Shown: positions 52,096 through 61,297, counted from the first letter of the stretch. The stretch is DNA of 64,000 nucleotides from an uncultured Eubacteriales bacterium (GCA_900545815.1 URAM01000004.1:1-64000), one strand, 5' to 3'. Notes: a model not told the origin generated them from the sequence alone. Numbers and translations are program-made.

Positions 52096-52590
52096 ATGAA
52101 GGCAAAGAAAGTGGCAGCTTATGGCATTTTGGTGGCGCTGGCCATCGCACTGAGCTATTTGGAAAATCTCATCCCGTGGACGGTAGCCGCCCCTGGTGTG
52201 AAGCTGGGGCTGGCCAACACGGTGACCATCTTCGCCCTCTACCGGCTGAGTTTTCGGGACGCCTGCGCCATCTCCCTGCTGCGGGTGCTGCTGGTAGGGA
52301 TCTTGTTCGGCAATGCCTTTAGCCTGGCCTTCAGCGCCGCCGGCGCCATCGTCAGCTTGGCGGTCATGCTCCCCCTGAGTCGTGCTCATCCGGATAACAC
52401 CATTCTGGTCTGCGTGGCCGGCGGGGTGGCGCACAACGCCGGCCAGATCTTAGCCGCTGTGGTTTTGACCCACGCTTGGCAGATCGCCTGGTACTTCCTC
52501 CTGCTTTGCCTGACCGGCATCCTGGCTGGCATTGGCATCGGACTGCTCTCTGCCTTCGTCCTGCGGCAGACTCGGCATATCGTCCTGTAA
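52096..52590 (+). CDS. Gx transporter / heptaprenyl diphosphate synthase component I-type membrane protein
   Basis: 164 residues from ATG 52096; ATG 52087 sits directly on the AAGGAG site. Five to six transmembrane helices (for example KVAAYGILVALAIALSYLEN, AISLLRVLLVGILFG). The conserved GVKLGLANTVTIFALY and GGVAHNAGQILAA motifs define the 'Gx transporter' family, which is ECF S-component-like. The substrate is unknown. Its usual NusG-domain partner is not adjacent. Confidence 0.83.
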   Translation: MKAKKVAAYGILVALAIALSYLENLIPWTVAAPGVKLGLANTVTIFALYRLSFRDACAISLLRVLLVGILFGNAFSLAFSAAGAIVSLAVMLPLSRAHPDNTILVCVAGGVAHNAGQILAAVVLTHAWQIAWYFLLLCLTGILAGIGIGLLSAFVLRQTRHIVL

Positions 52591-52597
52591 TCGCAGA

Positions 52598-52630
52598 GGT
52601 CTCCCCTGTTTGCCCTGGGGAGACCCTTTG
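52598..52630 (+). terminator. Rho-independent terminator
   Basis: GGTCTCCCC/GGGGAGACC hairpin starting 8 bp after the stop, followed by CTTTGTCTGTTTT. Confidence 0.75.
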
Positions 52631-52732
52631 TCTGTTTTCAACAAACTGCCAGCGAACCCAGTGGTTACTGCTTGCTATTCCAGGCGAATTCAGTTAGAAT
52701 TGAGGGCGAACCAAAAAAATCTTACAAATTTT

Positions 52733-52751
52733 TTCACATTTTTGATGTGAA
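52733..52751 (+). promoter_or_regulatory. Palindrome upstream of the dehydratase-activator gene
   Basis: TTCACAT-N5-ATGTGAA, perfect 7-bp arms, 20 bp before the start codon. It is a possible operator; the half-site order (TCACA...TGTGA) is inverted relative to CRP sites. Confidence 0.45.
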
Positions 52752-52770
52752 CTGTTTTAGGTGAAAATGT

Positions 52771-55716
52771 ATGAACCTTCGTATTGGTATTGACATCGGT
52801 TCCACTACCGTCAAGGTGGTGGTACTGGACGAACAGAACAACCTGCTGTTCCGCTCCTATGAGCGGCATTTTTCCAAGGTGCGTGAAAAGACCTGCGAGA
52901 TTTTGGAGCGCATCAAGGACAAGCTCCTGGGTCATCAGGTGCGGATGGTCATCACCGGCTCCGCCGGTCTGGGCGTGTCCAAGGCCAGCGGCATCGACTT
53001 CGTGCAGGAGGTGTACGCCACTGCCGCCGCAGTGGACACCTTCATCCCCGGCACCGATGCGGTCATTGAGCTGGGCGGCGAGGACGCCAAGATCATCTTC
53101 TTCGGCGGCGCTCTGGAAGAACGCATGAACGGCAGCTGCGCTGGCGGCACTGGCGCCTTCATCGACCAGATGGCCACATTGATGAATGTGACCAGCGATG
53201 AGCTGGACAAGCTGGCGCTGAAGCACGAAAAGATCTACCCCATCGCCAGCCGCTGCGGCGTATTTGCCAAGAGCGACATCCAGCCCATCCTGAACCAGGG
53301 CGGTCGGAAGGAGGATGTGGCGGCGTCCATCTTCCAGGCGGTGGTTGACCAGACCATCGCTGGTCTGACCCAGGGGCGGGAGCTGAAGGGCAAGATCGTC
53401 TTTCTGGGCGGCCCCCTGCACTTCCTGATGGGACTGCGGGAGCGGTTTGTGGAGACGCTGCAGCTGGACGAGGAACACGCCATCTTTCCGGAGGACGGCG
53501 ACTGCTTCGCCGCCATCGGCGCAGCGCTGTGCGCCTCTGACTATGACGCCCACCTGTTTGACGACCAGCTGAAGAAGCTGGTGGAGAGCCGCTCCGCTGT
53601 CACTCGGCTGAACACCGCTCCCCCCCTCTTTGAAAGCCAGGAGGAGTACGATGCCTTCTGCGCTCGGCACAACAGCCAACATCCGCCGGAGGTGGACATC
53701 GCCGCTTACACCGGCGACGCCTATCTGGGCATCGACGCCGGTTCCACCACCACCAAATTGGCACTCATCGCTCCGGACGGCGGCCTGCTCTACACCTATT
53801 ATCACTCCAACCTGGGCAATCCGGTATCCATCGTCAAAGAGCAGCTGGAGAAGATCTATCAGCTCTGCGGCGACCGCATCACCATCCGAGGCAGCGCCGT
53901 CACCGGCTACGGCGAAGATCTCATCAAAAACGCCTTCCGCTGTGACCTGGGTCTGGTGGAGACAGTGGCACACTACAACGCTGCCGCCCACTTCAATCCG
54001 GACGTGGATTTCATCATCGACATCGGCGGCCAGGACATGAAGTGCTTCAAGATCCGCAACGGCGCCGTGGACTCCATCATGCTCAACGAAGCCTGTTCCT
54101 CCGGCTGCGGCTCCTTTATTGAAACTTTCGCCCGTGCCCTAGGCTATGACATCGCCGACTTTGCAAAGCTGGGTCTGTTCGCCCAGCATCCGGTGAACCT
54201 GGGCAGCCGCTGCACGGTGTTCATGAACTCCTCGGTCAAGCAAGCCCAGAAGGACGGCGCCAGCGTAGAGGATATTTCGGCTGGTCTGTCCATCTCCATC
54301 GTCAAAAACGCCATCTACAAGGTGCTCCGTATGGCTTCCGCCGACGACCTGGGGCAGCACATCGTGGTTCAGGGCGGCACCTTCCACAATGACGCAGTGC
54401 TCCGCGCCTTTGAGCAGGAGCTGCATCGGGATGTCATCCGTCCCACCATCGCTGGCATCATGGGTGCGTTCGGTGCGGCTCTGGCGGCCAAAAAATTGGC
54501 GCTGGAACAGAGCGCCATCCTGACGGCAGAGGAGCTGAAACACTTTCAGCACACTGCCAAGCCCCTGACCTGCAACGGCTGCACCAACCATTGCAGTCTC
54601 ACCGTCAACACCTTCGACGGCGGCCGCCGGTTCATTTCCGGCAACCGCTGCTCCAAGCCTCTGGGCGGGGAGAAACATCCCCTGCCTGACCTGATGCGGT
54701 ACAAGTATGAAAAGCTCCGCGCCATGAAGGGCAAGGGGGACGGCACCGGCATCCGGGGCAAGATCGGCATCCCCTTCGGGCTGAACGCCTACGAAAACCA
54801 GCCCTTCTGGTACGCCTTCTTCACCAAGCTGAACTTTGAGGTGGTGCTGTCTCCGGAATCCAGCCGGAAGCTGTACATCAAGGGGCAGCGCACCATCCCC
54901 TCAGACACGGTGTGCTATCCGGCTAAGCTGGTACACGGTCATGTGCTGAGCCTGCTGGAGGAGGGTGTGGATACCATCTTCTACCCCTGCATGAGCTACA
55001 ACTTTGACGAGGGCATCAGCGACAACAACTACAACTGTCCGGTGGTAGCCTACTACCCCGACCTGATCGCCGCCAACCTGCCCCAGCTCAAGGACGCTCG
55101 GTTCCTCCACCCCTACTTTGGGCTCCATCGCCCCCACGATTTCAAGAAGCGGGCAGAGACTTACTTTATGGAGGAATTCAACATCCCCAAGCACGAGACT
55201 GCCGCCGCCGTCAAGGCCGCCTACGCTGCCTATGACGCCTTTCATGCCGATCTGCGCAAGACGGCGGAGGAATACATTGCCTATGCCCGAGAGCGGAACC
55301 TGCCCATCATGGTGGTAGCCGGCCGCCCCTACCACACTGATCCGGAGGTCAACCACGGCATCAACGAGCTGGTGACTGGGTTCGGGTTCGTGCTCATCAC
55401 CGAGGACAGCGTGGCCTATCACATGGACAAGGCGCCTCGGAAGGTGCTCAACCAGTGGACGTACCACGCGCGGATGTACAACGCCGCTCGGTATGTCTGC
55501 ACCCAGCCGGACATGGAGCTGATCCAGCTGGTCAGTTTCGGCTGCGGCGTGGACGCCATCACCACCGATGAGATGCGCACCATTCTGGAGGACGGCGGGA
55601 AGCTGTATACCCAGCTGAAGATCGACGACATCAGCAACTTAGGTGCGGTGAAGATCCGCATCCGCAGCCTGATCGCCGCCATCGAAGCCCGAAATGCCCG
55701 AGAAAGTCAGGGTTGA
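52771..55716 (+). CDS. 2-hydroxyacyl-CoA dehydratase activator-type ATPase with DUF2229 (two BadF-type domains)
   Basis: 981 residues. Two tandem ASKHA ATPase domains: first GIDIGSTTVKVVVLDE with GSCAGGTGAFIDQM, second GIDAGSTTTKLALI with EACSSGCGSFIETF; each holds the cysteine that ligates a shared [4Fe-4S] cluster. A DUF2229 region follows with CNGCTNHCSL and NRCSKPLG cysteine motifs. Such large activator-dehydratase proteins are common in anaerobes but their physiological substrate is unknown. In many genomes the 2-hydroxyacyl-CoA dehydratase-like half is fused; here it is a separate gene 39 bp downstream. Confidence 0.9.
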   Translation: MNLRIGIDIGSTTVKVVVLDEQNNLLFRSYERHFSKVREKTCEILERIKDKLLGHQVRMVITGSAGLGVSKASGIDFVQEVYATAAAVDTFIPGTDAVIELGGEDAKIIFFGGALEERMNGSCAGGTGAFIDQMATLMNVTSDELDKLALKHEKIYPIASRCGVFAKSDIQPILNQGGRKEDVAASIFQAVVDQTIAGLTQGRELKGKIVFLGGPLHFLMGLRERFVETLQLDEEHAIFPEDGDCFAAIGAALCASDYDAHLFDDQLKKLVESRSAVTRLNTAPPLFESQEEYDAFCARHNSQHPPEVDIAAYTGDAYLGIDAGSTTTKLALIAPDGGLLYTYYHSNLGNPVSIVKEQLEKIYQLCGDRITIRGSAVTGYGEDLIKNAFRCDLGLVETVAHYNAAAHFNPDVDFIIDIGGQDMKCFKIRNGAVDSIMLNEACSSGCGSFIETFARALGYDIADFAKLGLFAQHPVNLGSRCTVFMNSSVKQAQKDGASVEDISAGLSISIVKNAIYKVLRMASADDLGQHIVVQGGTFHNDAVLRAFEQELHRDVIRPTIAGIMGAFGAALAAKKLALEQSAILTAEELKHFQHTAKPLTCNGCTNHCSLTVNTFDGGRRFISGNRCSKPLGGEKHPLPDLMRYKYEKLRAMKGKGDGTGIRGKIGIPFGLNAYENQPFWYAFFTKLNFEVVLSPESSRKLYIKGQRTIPSDTVCYPAKLVHGHVLSLLEEGVDTIFYPCMSYNFDEGISDNNYNCPVVAYYPDLIAANLPQLKDARFLHPYFGLHRPHDFKKRAETYFMEEFNIPKHETAAAVKAAYAAYDAFHADLRKTAEEYIAYARERNLPIMVVAGRPYHTDPEVNHGINELVTGFGFVLITEDSVAYHMDKAPRKVLNQWTYHARMYNAARYVCTQPDMELIQLVSFGCGVDAITTDEMRTILEDGGKLYTQLKIDDISNLGAVKIRIRSLIAAIEARNARESQG

Positions 55717-55755
55717 TGCGACAATACACAACTGCCCGGAAAGGAAAGGACGCCT

Positions 55756-57081
55756 ATGGCAGAGTTAGTATATGACAAGACTGGTCGTCTCCTGTTCACC
55801 AAGGAGATGAAGAAAGAATACACCATCCTGATGCCCCAGATGCTCCCCATCCACTTCGGGATGTTCCAAAAGATGCTTCAGTTGGAAGGCTACAATGTGG
55901 TGCAGCTGAACAATGAGGGGCAGGCAGTGGTGGACGAAGGGCTGAAGTACGTCCACAACGACACCTGCTACCCCGCCCTGCTGGTCATTGGCCAGTTCCT
56001 GGACGCCATCAAGCACGGGGGCTATGACCCACACAAGGTAGCGCTGTTCATCACCCAGACCGGCGGCGGCTGCCGTGCCTCCAACTACATCCACCTGCTC
56101 CGCAAGGCGCTGGAAAAGGCCGGAATGGGCTACATTCCTGTCATCTCCATCAGCTTCGGCCTGGAGAAGAACCCTGGGTTCCACCTGACCATCCCCCTCC
56201 TCCGCCGCCTTATCTACGCCATGATGTATGGCGACCTCATCATGAACGTGGCCAACCAGGTGCGTCCCTATGAGATCAACGCCGGCGAGACGGATGCCCT
56301 GGTGGAGACGTGGAAGAACCGGCTCATCGACCGGTTCCAGCAGGGCAAGGGCATGAGCCGGAAGCAGATGCAGGCAGGGTTCAAAGAGATCTGCGATGCG
56401 TTCAAGGCGGTTCCGGTAGAAAACTTCGGCTCCAAAGTCCGTGTGGGCGTGGTCGGCGAGATCTATGTAAAGTTCTCCTCCCTGGGCAACAACCAGCTGG
56501 AAAAGTTCCTCCTCAGCGAGGGGGCGGAACCGGTGGTGCCTGGCCTGACCGACTTCCTGATTTTTAAGATCTTTAACCGAGAAGTGGATGTGAACATCTA
56601 CGGCGGCAAGTGGATCAAAAAGAAGGTGTGCCAAATCTTCAAAGGCTATGTGGAACAGTGCCAGCGGGACATGATTGATGCCCTGAACAACTCCCACTAC
56701 TTCAAAGCCCCCGGCACCTTCGAGGATCTGCACCGGCTGGTACACGGCTACCTGGGCGAAGGGTGCAAGATGGGGGAAGGTTGGCTGCTGACGGCGGAAA
56801 TGCTGGAGCTGATCCACTCGGGCACCCCCAACATCGTCTGTGCTCAGCCCTTTGGCTGCCTGCCCAACCACATTGTGGGCAAGGGCATGGTGCGCCGCCT
56901 GAAGGACGACTACCCCGACTCCAACATCGTGGCCATCGACTACGACCCCAGCGCCACTAAGATCAACCAGGAAAACCGCATCAAGCTGATGCTGGCCAAT
57001 GGCAAAGCCATGGCCAAGCGGCGGGCGGCCCAGGAGGCTGCAAAGGAAGCGCAGGCTGCGGAGGAGCCTGTAACGGTATAA
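55756..57081 (+). CDS. 2-hydroxyacyl-CoA dehydratase subunit-like protein (partner of preceding gene)
   Basis: 441 residues, start ATG 55756 behind GGAAAGGA. Cluster-binding cysteines typical of the HgdB/DUF2229 family appear in HNDTCYPALLVIGQF, QTGGGCRASNYIHLLRKAL and QPFGCLPNHIVGKG. It matches the C-terminal part of the ~1400-residue fused proteins. It probably forms a complex with the 981-residue activator. The C-terminus is Ala/Lys/Glu-rich. Confidence 0.88.
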   Translation: MAELVYDKTGRLLFTKEMKKEYTILMPQMLPIHFGMFQKMLQLEGYNVVQLNNEGQAVVDEGLKYVHNDTCYPALLVIGQFLDAIKHGGYDPHKVALFITQTGGGCRASNYIHLLRKALEKAGMGYIPVISISFGLEKNPGFHLTIPLLRRLIYAMMYGDLIMNVANQVRPYEINAGETDALVETWKNRLIDRFQQGKGMSRKQMQAGFKEICDAFKAVPVENFGSKVRVGVVGEIYVKFSSLGNNQLEKFLLSEGAEPVVPGLTDFLIFKIFNREVDVNIYGGKWIKKKVCQIFKGYVEQCQRDMIDALNNSHYFKAPGTFEDLHRLVHGYLGEGCKMGEGWLLTAEMLELIHSGTPNIVCAQPFGCLPNHIVGKGMVRRLKDDYPDSNIVAIDYDPSATKINQENRIKLMLANGKAMAKRRAAQEAAKEAQAAEEPVTV

Positions 57082-57087
57082 ATTGCG

Positions 57088-57115
57088 AAAAGAGTCCCGT
57101 TGGGACTCTTTTTTC
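57088..57115 (+). terminator. Rho-independent terminator
   Basis: AAAAGAGTCCC/GGGACTCTTTT with loop GTT and a T-run; its symmetric A/T flanks let it serve both the dehydratase genes and the converging FMN reductase gene. Confidence 0.9.
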
Positions 57116-57136
57116 TTATCTGCCTATCTAAAAATT

Positions 57137-57676
57137 TCACAAATTTTTCCCCAACGCATACGCCGCTTGCAGCTCCGGATGTCCGGCGATCTCCCCTGGT
57201 GCTCGGACGCCGGACACCAGCACCCGTCCGCCATCGGACAGGCGGAAGTAATCTAAAATCATCTGGTACTGGCACAGAATGGCGTCGAACAGGGTGGGCA
57301 GGGTGGCACCACCCACCAGGAGCAGGGCTAATTTCTGGATGTGGAACTGATTGCGCAAAGGGGTGTGGCATCGGTCGATGATCGCTTTCAGCTGGGCGCT
57401 GACGCCGTAGAAGTACACAGGGGACGCCGCCGCCACCACATCTGCCCACAGGAGCTTGGGGTAGATCTTCTGCATATCGTCCTGCTGGACGCATTGGTTT
57501 TCCGGATGCTGGGAACATCCCTCACAGCCGATGCAGGGGTGAACGTGGTAGTCCGCCACCGAGACAATCTCCACCTGATGCCCTGCCGCCCGTGCGCCTT
57601 CTGCACAGGCTTGCGCCAGGGCTTGGGTGTTGCCATTGCGGCGGACGCTGCCCACTAGGATCAAAACATGGCTCAT
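57137..57676 (-). CDS. NADPH-dependent FMN reductase / flavodoxin-like protein
   Basis: 179 residues. Flavodoxin-fold N-terminus ILVGSVRRNGNTQALAQA (phosphate loop), a CIGCEGCSQHPENQC cysteine cluster and ASPVYFYGVSAQLKAIIDRC (flavin-contact segment) mark the iron-sulfur-flavoprotein/NAD(P)H-FMN reductase family. It is probably cytoplasmic, moving electrons for an unknown acceptor. The start follows GGAGGAAGTG. Monocistronic, converging with the dehydratase genes. Confidence 0.9.
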   Translation of the reverse strand: MSHVLILVGSVRRNGNTQALAQACAEGARAAGHQVEIVSVADYHVHPCIGCEGCSQHPENQCVQQDDMQKIYPKLLWADVVAAASPVYFYGVSAQLKAIIDRCHTPLRNQFHIQKLALLLVGGATLPTLFDAILCQYQMILDYFRLSDGGRVLVSGVRAPGEIAGHPELQAAYALGKNL

Positions 57677-57822
57677 AAGACACTTCCTCCTTTTTTCCTA
57701 TCATACCCTCTCCCGTCAGGCCGGTCAATCCCCCGACAGCGGAGGACAGATCCAGGCCGAATAAGGGGTGATTTTTCGTCTATACTACTCCTGTACCCAG
57801 TTTAGACAACAGGAGGATGACC

Positions 57823-58059
57823 ATGAGACGGGAACGCTTAGGCGACAACGCCGTAAAGATCAACACTCGGGATCGGCTGCTCCGAGCCTGGGAGAATTCC
57901 ATGGAGTTGGTGCTGGATTACCAGACCTACAAGCAGGAGATCAAGGACAACGATGACGTGTGTCGGGTCTTTGACCAGTTTGCCGAGGATGAGGCCATGC
58001 ACGCCAGACGGTTCCGGCAGCTGTTACAGAACTGCCAGGATGAATATTTGAAGGACTGA
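57823..58059 (+). CDS. Small conserved protein with ferritin-like ExxH segment, unknown
   Basis: 78 residues from ATG 57823 (AGGAGG 6 bp upstream; ATG 57817 overlaps the site). Two predicted helices; the segment FAEDEAMHARRFRQLLQ has an E-x-x-H spacing like rubrerythrin/ferritin-like iron ligands, but the protein is too short for a full four-helix bundle, so it would have to dimerise. I do not recognise a named family. Confidence 0.7.
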   Translation: MRRERLGDNAVKINTRDRLLRAWENSMELVLDYQTYKQEIKDNDDVCRVFDQFAEDEAMHARRFRQLLQNCQDEYLKD

Positions 58060-58065
58060 CAGACA

Positions 58066-58101
58066 GGGACGGGAGAACCTTTTGCAAGGTTCTCCCGTCC
58101 C
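58066..58101 (+). terminator. Long perfect hairpin terminator
   Basis: 16-bp perfect arms (GGGACGGGAGAACCTT and its complement) with loop TTGC, 7 bp past the stop. No strong T-run follows on the plus strand, so it may act as an mRNA-end stabiliser or bidirectional barrier. Confidence 0.7.
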
Positions 58102-58139
58102 ACTTTCATTTGGGAAAGTTCTTTTGGGCACTTTGGCTC

Positions 58140-58168
58140 TTGCCTCCGGCCTCAGTTGTGGTTACAAT
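58140..58168 (+). promoter_or_regulatory. Promoter of icd
   Basis: TTGCCT (58140-58145), 17 bp, TACAAT (58163-58168), 54 bp before the start codon. Confidence 0.6.
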
Positions 58169-58221
58169 AGTATTATTGCCAAATTTACCGCAACGCCCAA
58201 CACAGAGACGAGGTATGAAAT

Positions 58222-59436
58222 ATGGATAAGATCAAAATGACCACTCCCCTGGTGGAAATGGACGGGGACGAGATGACCCGTATCCTCTGGAAGGAGATCA
58301 AAGAGGAACTGCTGCTGCCCTTTGTGGACCTGAAAACGGAATACTACGACCTGGGTCTGCCGGAACGGGACAAGACCGGTGACCAGGTGACCGTTGACGC
58401 CGCCAACGCCACCAAAAAGTATGGCGTGGCCGTCAAGTGTGCCACCATCACCCCCAACGCCCAGCGGATGGAGGAGTACAAGCTCACTGAGATGTGGAAA
58501 AGTCCCAACGGCACCATTCGTTCCATCCTGGACGGCACCGTGTTCCGCACCCCCATCATGGTGGAGGGCATCTCTCCGGTGGTCAAGAACTGGCAGGAGC
58601 CTATCACCATCGCCCGTCACGCCTTCGGCGATGTATACAAGGCTACCGATTATCGGGTACCCTGCCCCGGCAAGGCAGAGCTGCTGTTCCACGGAGAGGA
58701 CGGGACGGAATTCCGCAAGACCATCTACGACTTCGAGTGTCCCGGCGTTCTCCAGGGGCAGTTCAACAAGGATTCCTCCATCTACTCCTTCGCCCGCTCC
58801 TGCTTCCAGTTCGCCATTGATACCAAGCAGGATCTGTGGTTCTCTACCAAGGACACCATCTCCAAGCAGTATGACCACCGATTCAAGGATATTTTCGCGG
58901 AAATCTTTGCCGCAGAATATGAGGCAAAATTCAACGAGCTGGGCATCACCTATTTCTACACCCTCATTGATGACGCCGTGGCACGAGTCATCCGCAGCAA
59001 GGGCGGGTTCATCTGGGCGTGCAAGAACTACGACGGCGACGTGATGAGCGACATGGTCTCCACCGCCTTCGGCTCCCTGGCCATGTATACCCCGGTGCTG
59101 GTCAGCCCGGACGGCAACTATGAGTACGAGGCCGCCCACGGCACCGTCACCCGCCACTACTACAAGTATCTCAAGGGCGAGGAGACCTCTACTAATCCGG
59201 TGGCCACCATCTTCGCCTGGTCTGGCGCCCTGCGCAAGCGGGGAGAGCTGGACGGCATCGCGGAACTGGGTCAGTTCGCCGATGCACTGGAAGGGGCTAC
59301 CCTGGACACCATCCGCTCCGGCGTCATGACCGGCGATCTGGTGTTGCTGTGGGAGGGGAAAGCCCCGGCTCAAAAGGTCAGCAGCATCGCCTTTTTGAAA
59401 GAGATTCGGAAGCATCTGGAAGCCAAACTCAGCTGA
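58222..59436 (+). CDS. icd: NADP-dependent isocitrate dehydrogenase
   Basis: 404 residues, the homodimeric 'eukaryote-like' subfamily: KIKMTTPLVEMDGDEMTRILW, ATITPNAQRMEEYKL, SPNGTIRSILDGTVFR (substrate Ser/Asn), TLIDDAVARVIRSKGGFIWACKNYDGD (metal Asp), AHGTVTRHYY. Converts isocitrate to 2-oxoglutarate, supplying NADPH and glutamate precursor. ATG 58222 with GAGG upstream. Followed after 42 bp by a dehydrogenase gene. Confidence 0.97.
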   Translation: MDKIKMTTPLVEMDGDEMTRILWKEIKEELLLPFVDLKTEYYDLGLPERDKTGDQVTVDAANATKKYGVAVKCATITPNAQRMEEYKLTEMWKSPNGTIRSILDGTVFRTPIMVEGISPVVKNWQEPITIARHAFGDVYKATDYRVPCPGKAELLFHGEDGTEFRKTIYDFECPGVLQGQFNKDSSIYSFARSCFQFAIDTKQDLWFSTKDTISKQYDHRFKDIFAEIFAAEYEAKFNELGITYFYTLIDDAVARVIRSKGGFIWACKNYDGDVMSDMVSTAFGSLAMYTPVLVSPDGNYEYEAAHGTVTRHYYKYLKGEETSTNPVATIFAWSGALRKRGELDGIAELGQFADALEGATLDTIRSGVMTGDLVLLWEGKAPAQKVSSIAFLKEIRKHLEAKLS

Positions 59437-59478
59437 TTTCCAGAAAGATAGAACCATACATCTAAGGAGGTAATTGTG

Positions 59479-60441
59479 ATGAAAATCGTAGTGCTGGACG
59501 GCTACGCTGGCAATCCCGGTGACCTGAGCTGGGACGAGCTGCGCAAGCTGGGGGATCTGACCATCTATGACCGAACCCCCTCTGACCGCAAGACCATTTT
59601 GGAGCGCATCGGGGACGCCGAGCTGGTGTTCACCAACAAGACCCCCCTCTCCGCCGCCATCTTTGCCGCCTGCCCCAGCCTGAAGTTCGTGGGCATTCTG
59701 GCCACCGGCTACAACATCGTGGACATTGACGCCGCCAAGGCACACGGCGTGGTAGTCTGCAACGTCCCCGGCTACAGCACCGATGCGGTGACCCAGATGA
59801 CCCTGGCGCTGCTGCTGGAAATTTGCAGCCATGTGGGACACCACAGTGAGCGGGTTCACGCCGGTGAATGGTCTGCCTGCGCCGACTTCTGCTTCTGGGA
59901 CTTCCCCCTGATGGAGCTGGCACATAAGACCATCGGCATCATCGGCTTCGGCTCCATCGGTCAGTCTGTGGGCAAGGTCGCCCGCGCCTTGGGCATGAAC
60001 GTCCTGGCCACCGGTTCTCATCCCACCGAGGCGGGCAAGGCCATCGGCACCTATGTAGACCTGGACACCCTGTACGCCCAGTCCGACATCATCTCCCTCC
60101 ACTGTCCCCTGTTTCCGGAGAACCGTGAGATGATCAACAAGGACGCCATCGCCAAGATGAAGGACGGCGTGATTTTGCTGAACACCGCCCGCGGCGCGCT
60201 CATCGTAGAGCAGGACGTGGCAGATGCCCTGAACAGCGGCAAGATGTACGCCGCCGGCCTGGATGTGGCCGCTGTGGAACCCCTGCCTGCCACCAGTCCC
60301 CTGCTGACTGCCAAGAACTGCATCATGACCCCCCACATCGCCTGGGCCACCAAGGAAGCCCGCCAGCGGCTGATGAATATCGCCGTAGACAACCTCCGCT
60401 GCTTCCTGGACGGCAAGCCGCAGAACGTGGTGAATCCATGA
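59479..60441 (+). CDS. D-2-hydroxyacid dehydrogenase (glycerate/hydroxypyruvate type)
   Basis: 320 residues from ATG 59479 (AAGGAGG); GTG 59476 is one codon earlier. NAD-binding GFGSIGQSVGKVARALGM, catalytic Arg in LLNTARGALIVEQ, Glu in AVEPLP and His in TPHIAWAT. Closest in pattern to bacterial hydroxypyruvate reductases/glycerate dehydrogenases that act in serine-glycerate metabolism. It overlaps the next gene by 4 bp. Confidence 0.93.
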   Translation: MKIVVLDGYAGNPGDLSWDELRKLGDLTIYDRTPSDRKTILERIGDAELVFTNKTPLSAAIFAACPSLKFVGILATGYNIVDIDAAKAHGVVVCNVPGYSTDAVTQMTLALLLEICSHVGHHSERVHAGEWSACADFCFWDFPLMELAHKTIGIIGFGSIGQSVGKVARALGMNVLATGSHPTEAGKAIGTYVDLDTLYAQSDIISLHCPLFPENREMINKDAIAKMKDGVILLNTARGALIVEQDVADALNSGKMYAAGLDVAAVEPLPATSPLLTAKNCIMTPHIAWATKEARQRLMNIAVDNLRCFLDGKPQNVVNP

Positions 60442-61028
60442 ACGCTATGACGCTGCAAGACATCCTTGCCATGCAGGCCGCCCGACAGCGAGCCTATGAG
60501 GCAGACCTGGACGACATGGTGCGCTACGGCAAGGGGGCGCTGTTCACCAGCACGGTCATTGTAGATCTGTATAAAATGTTCGACCAGAAGGGCGAGAACC
60601 TAATGGGACTGCGGCTGGAGATCCCAACGGAGGTCACCCTGGGGCAGCTGGTACAGCTGCTGGGAGAGGTGACCCAGGAGCAGTTCTCCGATGCCTTTTT
60701 CCTGGAGCAGCTGCAGCCCTATTTCAGCGGCATTGTGGCAGACGAATGGCAGGAAGCGTCCCAGACCTTGGAGTATTTCACCTCCTCCCAATGCTCTGAC
60801 CTGCTCCTGCGCCCGGAAGGGACGGCTCTGGATGACCACGGCTGGCCGCTCCTGGCCGATGGCTGCATTGGATATGTGTCCCTGCCCATGATGTATCCGG
60901 AAAAGGAAAATCTGCTGGTTCTCGATGTGCCCGCTCATGTGAGCCTGAACGATGCATCAGCCTTTCTCCTGTCCTCCGGCATCACCATGAACCAAGCGTT
61001 TCCGGCGGACATCAGCAAATTCCTCTAA
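60438..61028 (+). CDS. Conserved hypothetical protein coupled to the dehydrogenase gene
   Basis: 196 residues. The start overlaps the dehydrogenase stop (ATGA), so it is translated by coupling. No signal peptide or membrane segment; mixed alpha/beta, acidic. N-terminal helical part (LQDILAMQAARQRAYEADLDDMVRYGKGAL) and a beta-rich C-terminus ending in ISKFL. I do not recognise a family. A terminator follows. Confidence 0.75.
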   Translation: MNAMTLQDILAMQAARQRAYEADLDDMVRYGKGALFTSTVIVDLYKMFDQKGENLMGLRLEIPTEVTLGQLVQLLGEVTQEQFSDAFFLEQLQPYFSGIVADEWQEASQTLEYFTSSQCSDLLLRPEGTALDDHGWPLLADGCIGYVSLPMMYPEKENLLVLDVPAHVSLNDASAFLLSSGITMNQAFPADISKFL

Positions 61029-61036
61029 CTCACCTT

Positions 61037-61078
61037 CCCCACCGAGCCCCTGCGGACAGGGCACGGTGGGGATTTTTT
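61037..61078 (+). terminator. Rho-independent terminator
   Basis: CCCCACCG/CGGTGGGG stem with an inner GCCC/GGGC pair, followed by ATTTTTT. Confidence 0.92.
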
Positions 61079-61133
61079 CCGCTGGGATCAAACGCTTGTC
61101 CACATTCCTGTGCAATTTTTCGTATCCACCCCC

Positions 61134-61162
61134 TTGTCAACGGAAATCGACCGTGTTATACT
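61134..61162 (+). promoter_or_regulatory. Promoter of the FMN riboswitch-ribU transcript
   Basis: TTGTCA (61134-61139), 17 bp, TATACT (61157-61162). It starts transcription about 15 bp before the riboswitch. Confidence 0.8.
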
Positions 61163-61183
61163 ATGGTTACAGCTGAATAGTGG

Positions 61184-61297
61184 TGTCTTCAGGGCAGGGT
61201 GAAATTCCCGATTGGCGGTCAAAGTCCGCGAGCGTTTCGGCGCAGGATTCGGTGCAACTCCGGAACCAACAGTGATAGTCTGGATGGAAGAAGACGT
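61184..61297 (+). ncRNA. FMN riboswitch (RFN element)
   Basis: The conserved RFN core is present: CTTCAGGGCAGGGTGAAATT, CCCGATTGGCGGT, AGTCCGCGAGCG, GGCGCAGGATTCGGTGCAACT, CCGGAACC, AGTGATAGTCTGGATG, closing with GAAGAAGAC that pairs to GTCTTC at the 5' end. FMN binding lowers expression of the downstream riboflavin transporter. Confidence 0.95.

Noticed and set aside
52690..53991. 433-codon minus-strand ORF opposite the dehydratase activator
   Set aside because: Antisense shadow of ASKHA ATPase coding sequence.
58162..60336. 724-codon minus-strand ORF opposite icd and the dehydrogenase
   Set aside because: Shadow of two conserved enzymes; no ribosome site or recognisable domain.
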